Shown in pieces: positions 6,117 through 11,688 of a stretch of 11,688 nt of DNA. The DNA is taken from the NCBI GenBank assembly GCA_937916485.1, contig CALFSV010000428.1:1-11688 (forward strand). Direction: 5' to 3'. Position 1 is the first letter of the stretch, and every line of letters begins with the position of its first letter. The position numbers and the translations under genes are program-made. The DNA comes from an uncultured Paracoccaceae bacterium (GTDB lineage: Bacteria; Pseudomonadota; Alphaproteobacteria; Rhodobacterales; Rhodobacteraceae). The notes under the pieces are model-generated. The model was not told where the DNA came from. It did not search any database and saw only the letters and a program-made list of their open reading frames with translations.

Positions 6117-7789
6117 CCGACCGGCAACTGAGCGTGATCGAGCTGCAAATTCTTTGGAACAGGCTCATAGCGATTGTGGAAGAACAGGCGCAGACACTCA
6201 TGCGCACAGCCTTCAATCCTATTGTACGCGAGTCCGGTGATCTGTCTGCGGGTCTGTTCGATCTAAAGGGACGTATGATTGCGCAGGCTGTCACAGGTAC
6301 GCCGGGGCACGTGAATACCATGGCAAATTCTGTACGGTACTTTCTAGATAAATACCCATTAGAGGATATGCACCCCGAGGACATCTATCTGACCAATGAT
6401 CCGTGGAAAGCAGCGGGTCATCTGAACGATTTCATGCTGGTGCGCCCCTGTTTCCATCAAGGTGTTTTGATTGGGTTCACTTCGTGCACCAGCCACCTTG
6501 CTGACCTTGGCGGGCTTGGCTTTGGCCCTGACGGTTCTGACGTGCTCGACGAAGGGTTGTTTGTTCCCATTTTTAAACTGGTCAATGCAGGTAAGCTGGA
6601 CGAGACCTTCATGACCATCCTCAAAGCAAACAGTCGCGTGCCCATCGAGGTGGAGGGCGATACATATGCCCTGATGACCTGCGTTGAATGTGGCAGCAGG
6701 CGCACATCCGAATGCTTGGCCGACATCGGGATCACCGATCTTGTCCAGATATCCGACTACATCATCGACACCTCCCGCGAGCGTACCCGTGATCTGATCA
6801 ATAAACTGCCCAGAGGAACCTACCATTACGAGATGCGCGTCGATGGCTACGACGAACCGCTTGATCTGGTTGCGGCAATGACCATTTCGGACGGTGAAGT
6901 TATAGTTGATTTCGCAGGCTCCTCTGGCCGCTCGGCCAAGGGCATTAACTGTCCTTTGAACTATGCCAGTGCCTATGCGTGTTTTGCTCTGAAATGCGCG
7001 CTTGCCCCCGATATTCCAAATAACGAAGGCGCGCTAGCACCATTGGTCATAAAAGCCCCTGAAAACAGCATCACAAACGCGCAGTATCCCGCCCCTGTGG
7101 CGATGCGGCATGTGGTCGGACAGCTTTTGCCCGATGTGGTGTTCGGATGCTTGCACCAAGCGGTGCCGGGCCTTGTTCCAGCTGAGGGCACCTGTTGTTT
7201 GTGGGACCTGCCGATGCGCGGCGGGTACTCCGTCAACACAGATGCCAGCAAAACAAAATTCGCAACCGAACTCGTCCACAACGGTGGCACGGGAGGGCGC
7301 CCGAGCAAGGATGGGTTGTCAGCCACCGCATTCCCCAGCGGGGTCATGGGGTCTCTGGTCGAGATCACGGAAAGTGTCTCTCCCCTGATTATTTGGCAGC
7401 GCGAATACCGCCAAGATTCCGCCGGGGCTGGCGAGTTTCGCGGAGGCTTGGGGCAAGTTTTGGAAATATCGAGCAGCGAGGATGCTCCGATTTCACTGTT
7501 TGCGGCGTTAGACCGCATCAATCACGCCCCTCGTGGTCGAGAGGGCGGCAAAAATGGCGAACTTGGATCTTTAACACTGAGTAACGGGACAAAACTGCGC
7601 CCCAAAGGTGAGCAGATAATTCCCGCAGGACAACGATTGACAGTCTTAACCCCAGGCGGCGCAGGCTACGGCGATCCAAAGGACAGAACGCCCGAACGCA
7701 TTGCACAAGATATCGACTTTGGCCTCATCAGCGCCGATGCTGCGGCTTCAGATTATGGTCACCGACCAGGCGAGGAGGAACAAAAATGA
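6113..7789 (+). CDS. hyuB: Hydantoinase/oxoprolinase subunit B
   Basis: 558 residues, the usual length of a separate B subunit. Motifs include TNDPW (94-98) followed by GHLNDF (His103, Asp106), TSHLADLGG (126-134, His128 and Asp131), a VDFAGSSG segment (265-272), MRGGYS (368-373), a HNGGTGGRPSKDG stretch (389-401) and GGAGYGDP (515-522) near the C-terminus. In this family the A subunit activates the substrate with ATP and B completes the hydrolysis or carboxylation at a metal site. The residues of NDPW..H..D and H..D are plausible ligands (inference). It starts inside the hyuA stop (ATGA) and ends in the same kind of overlap with the next gene, so the subunits should be made in equal amounts. 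No third small subunit of the acetone carboxylase type is present, which argues mildly for a hydantoinase/oxoprolinase-type reaction. Confidence 0.93.
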   Translation: MTDRQLSVIELQILWNRLIAIVEEQAQTLMRTAFNPIVRESGDLSAGLFDLKGRMIAQAVTGTPGHVNTMANSVRYFLDKYPLEDMHPEDIYLTNDPWKAAGHLNDFMLVRPCFHQGVLIGFTSCTSHLADLGGLGFGPDGSDVLDEGLFVPIFKLVNAGKLDETFMTILKANSRVPIEVEGDTYALMTCVECGSRRTSECLADIGITDLVQISDYIIDTSRERTRDLINKLPRGTYHYEMRVDGYDEPLDLVAAMTISDGEVIVDFAGSSGRSAKGINCPLNYASAYACFALKCALAPDIPNNEGALAPLVIKAPENSITNAQYPAPVAMRHVVGQLLPDVVFGCLHQAVPGLVPAEGTCCLWDLPMRGGYSVNTDASKTKFATELVHNGGTGGRPSKDGLSATAFPSGVMGSLVEITESVSPLIIWQREYRQDSAGAGEFRGGLGQVLEISSSEDAPISLFAALDRINHAPRGREGGKNGELGSLTLSNGTKLRPKGEQIIPAGQRLTVLTPGGAGYGDPKDRTPERIAQDIDFGLISADAAASDYGHRPGEEEQK

Positions 7790-8964
7790 ACAAGAAACTG
7801 CACCCTGAAACCCTCGCAGCGACTGGGTTAGGATGGATCGATCCCGAAACCGATGCAATGGCGGCCCCCCTGCGTCCATCCACATCATTCTTGCGCGACC
7901 CAACAGATTTGGACCGTACAGGCCGCATGTTCACGCGTGACGACAACCCTACCTTTGCGCAACCGGAGGCCTTGATAAATGCACTGGAAGGCGGTGCAGG
8001 TTGCCTGCTGTTCGCGTCAGGCATGGCAGCGATCACGTCTGTTTTTCAACGACTCGCTCCCGGCGATCATGTGATTCTGCCGAAACTCGTCTACTCAGGC
8101 CTGCGCGACTGGATGAACACCCACGGGCTGCGTTGGGGGCTTGAGGTCACCTATGTTGACGCATGCACAGCTGCGGGTGTCGGCGCAGCGATCCAGCAGG
8201 GTAAAACCAAAGTCATCTGGCTGGAAACTCCCAGCAATCCGACTTGGGCAATCACCGATATAGCGGAAGTGTCTGCCGTTGCCCATGCTGCCGGTGCCTT
8301 GGTAGCGATCGATAATACCGTAGCCACCCCAATTCTGACGCGCCCCTTCGAACATGGCGCAGACATCATCTTACATTCCTGCTCAAAGTACATGAACGGT
8401 CATGGTGACCTGATCGGCGGCGCGGTTGTCGTCGCCGAGGGTCATGAGGATGTGTTGGTCGATATCCAGAACATCCGGAATGAATATGGGGGGGTGCTCG
8501 GCAGCTTTGAGGCATGGTTGCTGTTGCGCGGCATGCGCACGTTGGCGGTTCGCGTCAAAACCGCTTCCACAAGCGCGCTCAGGATTGCGCAATTTCTGGA
8601 CGGCTGCGATCTGGTAGATCAAGTCCTCTACGCAGGATTGGAAACGCATCCTAATCATAACGTCGCAGCACGGCAGATGCAGGGCGGGTTTGGTGGTATG
8701 TTGTCTTTTCGCGTGAAGGGCGGCGAGGACGCAGCAAAACTGATCGCCAGCGAAGTCCAAGTGTTCCGGCAGGCAATCTCCTTTGGCAGCACTGAATCCG
8801 TCATCGAGCATCGCGCAGGTATGGAGAAACCAGATTCACCCACACCGCGCGACATGCTGCGCGTTTCTGTCGGGCTTGAAAATACCGACGATTTAATTGC
8901 GGATTTGCGGCAAGCCATTGATGCAGTGCAACGCGAAATTTCGACAGGACACAGAAATGCCTGA
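7786..8964 (+). CDS. Cys/Met-metabolism PLP-dependent enzyme (cystathionine gamma-synthase/lyase fold)
   Basis: 392 residues, typical of the family. The PLP lysine is Lys201 in HSCSKYMNGHGDLIGG (197-212), Asp176 in VAIDNT contacts the pyridine nitrogen, FASGMAA (77-82 region) binds the phosphate and Tyr103 stacks on the ring. The NPT motif is at 54-56. The usual Y-S-R before NPT, donated by the neighbouring subunit, is F49-T-R51, so the conserved Tyr is Phe. ETPSNPT is at 147-153 and the C-terminal SFGSTESVIEHRAG with RVSVGLE closes the fold. Family reactions are beta- or gamma-elimination or replacement on amino acids such as cystathionine, methionine or O-acylhomoserine. The operon context points to a catabolic lyase on an amino acid released by HyuAB rather than methionine synthesis (inference). 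Start ATG overlaps the hyuB stop and its stop overlaps the next start by 8 bases. Confidence 0.9.
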   Translation: MNKKLHPETLAATGLGWIDPETDAMAAPLRPSTSFLRDPTDLDRTGRMFTRDDNPTFAQPEALINALEGGAGCLLFASGMAAITSVFQRLAPGDHVILPKLVYSGLRDWMNTHGLRWGLEVTYVDACTAAGVGAAIQQGKTKVIWLETPSNPTWAITDIAEVSAVAHAAGALVAIDNTVATPILTRPFEHGADIILHSCSKYMNGHGDLIGGAVVVAEGHEDVLVDIQNIRNEYGGVLGSFEAWLLLRGMRTLAVRVKTASTSALRIAQFLDGCDLVDQVLYAGLETHPNHNVAARQMQGGFGGMLSFRVKGGEDAAKLIASEVQVFRQAISFGSTESVIEHRAGMEKPDSPTPRDMLRVSVGLENTDDLIADLRQAIDAVQREISTGHRNA

Positions 8965-9721
8965 CCATATTCACTACGCCCCCAGATCAACGCGCATTGG
9001 CCTTATAGTGCCGTCCTCCAACACCAATGTTGAGCCCGACTGCCTGATGCTATGCCCCACAGGCGTTACAATCCACTCTGCACGCAGTGGCGGATATGAT
9101 GTCAATGCCATTCCTGATTCCACGCAAATGCGGAAATTTGTGCGTCAGTCTCTAGATCAAAGCTGCAAGGATCTGATGGACGCCCGCGTTGACCTGATCG
9201 CTTACGGCTGCACATCGGCCACTCTGGCGGATGGTCCTGCATTTGATACCGCATTTTGCGCTAAACTTACCAAAATAACGGGCCGCCCTGCGGTCACAAC
9301 GGCTGGTGCACTTGTAGAGGCCATTCAGCATATCGGTGCCAAACAAGTAGCGTTTACATCGCCCTATGTCAGAAAGCTGAGCGCGGAATCCGTGAAATTC
9401 CTGAGCGATAGTGGGATTAATGTCGTGAACGAAATTGGATTTGAGCGCGAGTTGAGCAGCCTTGAGCAGAACGCGCTGACCCCGCAAGACGCCTATGAGA
9501 TGGCTTTGAAAGCAGACCACAGTGATGCCCAAGCGATTGTCATTTCGTGCACGGATTACCGGGCATTGGAGGCCGTGCCTGCGATTGAAAAAGCGTTGGG
9601 AAAACCTGTTATCACCAGTAATCAGGCGCTGATGTTCGCATGTCTCACCCGCCTCAATCTGCCGTATCGGGATATGGCCGCAGGGGGGCGCTTGTTTACC
9701 GCCACAAAGGCGCTGGCATGA
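8957..9721 (+). CDS. Asp/Glu racemase superfamily enzyme, maleate isomerase/arylmalonate decarboxylase type
   Basis: 254 residues. IGLIVPSSNTNVEPD (14-28) is typical of the maleate isomerase/arylmalonate decarboxylase branch. The two cysteines that do acid-base or nucleophilic chemistry in the superfamily are both present: Cys85 in YGCTSATLADG and Cys198 in VISCTDYRA. Possible activities are cis-trans isomerisation of maleate, racemisation of an amino acid, hydantoin or decarboxylation of a malonate; two cysteines favour isomerase or racemase over decarboxylase, which keeps one. The start is ATG 8957, within the last 8 bases of the PLP gene, with AGGA 7 bases upstream. An upstream in-frame start at 8897 would overlap the PLP gene by 68 bases with no ribosome site. 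Its stop overlaps the RidA start (ATGA). Confidence 0.86.
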   Translation: MPDHIHYAPRSTRIGLIVPSSNTNVEPDCLMLCPTGVTIHSARSGGYDVNAIPDSTQMRKFVRQSLDQSCKDLMDARVDLIAYGCTSATLADGPAFDTAFCAKLTKITGRPAVTTAGALVEAIQHIGAKQVAFTSPYVRKLSAESVKFLSDSGINVVNEIGFERELSSLEQNALTPQDAYEMALKADHSDAQAIVISCTDYRALEAVPAIEKALGKPVITSNQALMFACLTRLNLPYRDMAAGGRLFTATKALA

Positions 9722-10176
9722 GCATCGCAGACCGCCTAGATTCATTGGGCTTGATCTTGCCTCCAACACCGACGCCCGCTGCGCATTATGTACCTTGGGT
9801 TGTTAGAAATGGAACAATCTATCTTGCGGGTCAAACGCCTAAGGATGGGACAGTTCTGAAATACCAAGGGCAGCTTGGAACGGATCTGACAGTTGAGCAA
9901 GGATACAAGGCCGCACAGCTTTGCGCACTCCGTCTGCTGAGCGTTTTGCACGCCGCGGCGGATGGGTTGGACCATGTCGAACGTATCTTAAAATTGACTG
10001 TCTTTGTTAACACAGCAAAGGGTTTTACAAATCACCCGCAGGTGGCAAACGGTGCCTCTGACTTACTTCATGATTTGTTTGGTGATGCGGGGATCCATGC
10101 GCGATCGGCCGTGGGAGCAAGTTCGTTACCAGGAAATGCCGCTGTCGAAGTGGAAATGATTGCTCAGATTTCATAA
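9718..10176 (+). CDS. RidA/YjgF/YER057c/UK114-family protein (probable enamine/imine deaminase)
   Basis: 152 residues, of the slightly longer RidA branch with an extended N-terminus. Recognisable elements are YLAGQTP (35-41), GYKAAQLCALRLL (62-74), the LKLTVFVN strand (91-98) and the signature HARSAVGASSLPGNAAVEVEMIA split over 128-149. Arg129 matches the substrate carboxylate-binding arginine (Arg105 in E. coli RidA) and Glu144/Glu146 fall where the family has its conserved acidic residue. RidA proteins hydrolyse reactive 2-aminoacrylate and other enamines or imines produced by PLP lyases. That fits the PLP enzyme two genes upstream. A frame begins at 9640 but the real start is ATG 9718, which overlaps the racemase TGA and begins a family-like N-terminus. 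Trimeric cytoplasmic enzyme expected. Confidence 0.9.
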   Translation: MSIADRLDSLGLILPPTPTPAAHYVPWVVRNGTIYLAGQTPKDGTVLKYQGQLGTDLTVEQGYKAAQLCALRLLSVLHAAADGLDHVERILKLTVFVNTAKGFTNHPQVANGASDLLHDLFGDAGIHARSAVGASSLPGNAAVEVEMIAQIS

Positions 10177-10184
10177 ATCCCTAA

Positions 10185-10200
10185 GGTTGCGGTCAACCGC
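10185..10200. promoter_or_regulatory. Dyad between the RidA and LysR genes
   Basis: GGTTG-CGGT-CAACC (10185-10198) is a 5-base stem with a 4-base loop, overlapping a second dyad GCGGT-CA-ACCGC (10189-10200). It sits in the 47-base gap and is not followed by a T-run (CCCCTATTTCGG), so it is more likely an operator or mild attenuator than a strong terminator. Confidence 0.25.
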
Positions 10201-10223
10201 CCCTATTTCGGTTTGGAGCACCT

Positions 10224-11102
10224 ATGAATATCGATGCCATAAACACGTTCTTACTGCTATCTGAGACAGGTAATTTCAGCCGCGTCGCCGAGAGATCCAA
10301 CCTCACACAGTCAACCGTCAGCTCGCGCATTAAAGTATTGGAAGACACGCTAAACGTAAAGCTATTTGAGCGTACCTCGTCAGGTGTTCTGCTAACCGAT
10401 GCAGGTAAGAAATTCTATAAGTACGCTGCCTCGATGCGCCAGACATGGCAGCAAGGGCGTCAAGAAATGGCGCGATCCTCCAGCCCCAAACAAACGATTG
10501 GCGTCGGATTGCATATGACGATGTGGCGTCGGTTTATGCCTGATTGGCTGGTCTGGATGCAAGAACATCATCCCCACTTTGCCCTTCAAGTTGAGGCGGA
10601 TTATTCTGAACGTCTGGTTGATTACGTCTCTCAAGGTGTCCTAGATCTTGCGATAACACACATGCCGTCAGGGTTACCCGGACTGGTCGTTGAGCCTTTT
10701 ATGGAAGACGAGTTGATTATGGTCTCACGCATCGCGCGTGATTTCGGATCGTGTGATCCAGCCGACTACATATTTGTCGATTGGAGCTATGGATACCGCG
10801 AAGAACATCAGGAAAAGCTACCAGAGTTCGCGACCTCGACTATTAACGTCGGATACGGAGAGATCGCCTTGGAGTATCTCTATGCCAGCGAGTGTTATTC
10901 CTACATGCCGCGTGCCTATGTTTCCGATGATCTCGCGGAAAACCGGCTGCATATCGTAAAGGACGCCCCTGTCCTCAACCGGCCTTCCTACTTGGTTCAT
11001 TCCAAGCATCCCAGAAATCCTCATGCGATCAACGTGGCTGTGGCAGGCCTGCGTGCCTTGAATGCGGGGCTTAAACAGGGGCATAATGCACAAGATCCTT
11101 AA
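10224..11102 (+). CDS. LysR-family transcriptional regulator
   Basis: 292 residues with the standard LysR layout. The N-terminal winged helix-turn-helix spans residues 3-62, with FLLLSETGNFSRVAERSNLTQSTVSSRI split across 9-36 and the end mark KLFERTSSGVLLTDAG at 46-61. A linker helix spans about 62-90 and a periplasmic-binding-protein-like effector domain follows from about 91 to 280. Such proteins bind T-N11-A dyads as tetramers and respond to a pathway metabolite. GGAG lies 5 bases before the ATG. It is the last gene on the rightward side, 47 bases after RidA in the same direction, so it may be co-transcribed with the genes it controls instead of facing them divergently as is usual. The likely target is the shared control region at 3786-4028 (inference). 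Confidence 0.93.
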   Translation: MNIDAINTFLLLSETGNFSRVAERSNLTQSTVSSRIKVLEDTLNVKLFERTSSGVLLTDAGKKFYKYAASMRQTWQQGRQEMARSSSPKQTIGVGLHMTMWRRFMPDWLVWMQEHHPHFALQVEADYSERLVDYVSQGVLDLAITHMPSGLPGLVVEPFMEDELIMVSRIARDFGSCDPADYIFVDWSYGYREEHQEKLPEFATSTINVGYGEIALEYLYASECYSYMPRAYVSDDLAENRLHIVKDAPVLNRPSYLVHSKHPRNPHAINVAVAGLRALNAGLKQGHNAQDP

Positions 11103-11447
11103 ACATAAACAGCGCTGAAACTGGTATGTTCTTTCAAGAAAAGCGACGTCAATCATCGAGGGACGCGTATGATATGCGGTATATCTATATGATTAATCCA
11201 CACCGACGCCATCTTAGCTGATTGAGCTCTCATGAACCCTGTCCAAGCCACACAGAAGCCGACATTCGCGACGTCGCAACATGTATATGATACGGCTCAC
11301 TGTCGACCATCTCTCCGGATGCACCCTGAAACGTACTTGGGCGCGGCCTCGAGCGTCCGCTTTCTTCAAGTTGCCCAATTTAGTATGCGGGCGCAGCGAA
11401 GGTCCGCAATCCGCCCTTTACGTTGATCCTGATCAGTTGTCCTCACT
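11103..11447. other. Gene-free stretch between LysR gene and integrase
   Basis: 345 bases with no convincing gene. One rightward frame of 64 codons (11232-11426) lacks a ribosome-binding site and family resemblance. Small dyads are present: GATAT-GCGGT-ATATC (11171-11185), TGCGG at 11386-11390 with CCGCA at 11404-11408, and TTGATCCTGATCAG (11423-11436). I see no tRNA and no clear terminator with a T-run. As the stretch borders a tyrosine recombinase it may contain a decayed attachment site or junction, but no repeat copy is visible in the window to prove that. Confidence 0.4.
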
Positions 11448-11688
11448 CTAGCGATCTTCAAACTCATCTCGCGACAACTCATACCGCTTGCCCGTGAGCA
11501 TCTCTTTTTTAAGACGCGGCGTGAGATGACTGTAATGGCGCTCAATCATCAAAATAGACGTACCCATTTGGACAGCCAGAGTATGTACGTCCATTCCATC
11601 ATTTAGCAGTGAGAACGTCGCATAAGTATGGCGCAAGCTATACAGCGTGCGATCTTGGCCCGTGCGAGGACAGGTCAACAGTCCAGTG
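11448..11688 (-). CDS. Tyrosine recombinase/phage-type integrase, C-terminal part (runs off window)
   Basis: 79 residues of the C-terminal catalytic domain; the frame is open to the right edge, so the gene continues outside. LYSLRHTYATF holds the second catalytic Arg, where most relatives read H-x-L-R and this one has Y-S-L-R. QMGTS replaces the common LGH, and ERHYSHLTP carries the nucleophilic Tyr. This MGTS...HYSHLTP ending is, as I recall, common in alphaproteobacterial integrases of islands and prophages, so the changes may be subfamily traits and not damage. The TAG/TGA-side end reads DEFEDR followed by the stop at 11448. It is oriented leftward, its 3' end facing the LysR gene. It suggests that the region lies beside an integrated element; whether the catabolic cluster belongs to it is unknown. 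Confidence 0.85.
   Translation of the reverse strand, partial: TGLLTCPRTGQDRTLYSLRHTYATFSLLNDGMDVHTLAVQMGTSILMIERHYSHLTPRLKKEMLTGKRYELSRDEFEDR

Noticed and set aside
8897..8956. Longer start for the racemase-like gene at 8897
   Set aside because: It would overlap the PLP gene by 68 bases without a ribosome site; ATG 8957 has AGGA and begins just before the conserved IGLIVPSSN strand.
9640..9717. Longer start for the RidA gene at 9640
   Set aside because: The extra 26 residues are a shadow of the racemase C-terminus; ATG 9718 forms an ATGA overlap consistent with the other operon junctions.
11103..11140. Terminator after the LysR gene (CTTTCAAGAAAAG region)
   Set aside because: The dyad TTCTT-TC-AAGAA has only a 2-base centre and no following T-run.
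11232..11426. 64-codon rightward frame in the gap before the integrase
   Set aside because: No ribosome site, biased composition and no recognisable motif; probably non-coding.
11103..11447. tRNA gene as the integrase attachment site
   Set aside because: No cloverleaf-like sequence or conserved T-loop (GGTTCGANTCC) could be found on either strand by eye.

Overview
The window looks like an accessory or catabolic region of an alphaproteobacterial chromosome or plasmid, most likely from a marine Rhodobacteraceae (Roseobacter-type) bacterium. The basis is moderate-to-high GC in the main genes, the family style of the hydantoinase A/B, RidA and LysR proteins, the IS6-type transposase remnant and the integrase subfamily. 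No rRNA, tRNA or CRISPR array was seen, so the taxonomic call is an inference.

Layout, left to right. Positions 1-300 hold a wrecked IS6-type insertion sequence: one recognisable end plus a transposase reduced to its first few and last ~37 residues. An AT-rich gene for a two-helix PepSY-type membrane protein follows on the minus strand (380-958). The core is a pair of divergent operons around a 273-base control region (3756-4028). The leftward operon encodes a membrane di-iron hydroxylase of the sterol desaturase/fatty acid hydroxylase superfamily, an NAD-type short-chain dehydrogenase and a strongly diverged ketopantoate hydroxymethyltransferase (PanB)-like protein. The rightward operon encodes hydantoinase/oxoprolinase subunits A and B, a Cys/Met-metabolism (cystathionine gamma-synthase fold) PLP enzyme, an Asp/Glu racemase/maleate isomerase-type two-cysteine enzyme and a RidA-family imine deaminase. 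All four internal junctions of that five-gene operon are overlapping stop/start codons. A LysR regulator follows 47 bases downstream. At the right edge is the C-terminal part of a tyrosine recombinase, cut by the window end.

How the genes may work together (inference): HyuAB would open a lactam, cyclic imide or hydantoin-like ring, or carboxylate a carbonyl compound, using ATP. The PLP enzyme would eliminate or cleave at the beta or gamma carbon of the resulting amino acid, and RidA would hydrolyse the enamine/imine released. The racemase/isomerase would fix stereochemistry or double-bond geometry of a small dicarboxylate or amino acid. The divergent hydroxylase, dehydrogenase and PanB-like protein could prepare or process the carbon skeleton. 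No transporter lies in the window and the substrate cannot be read from sequence. The shared control region carries a perfect LysR-type T-N11-A dyad and a perfect FNR-type palindrome, so both inducer-dependent and oxygen/redox control are plausible.
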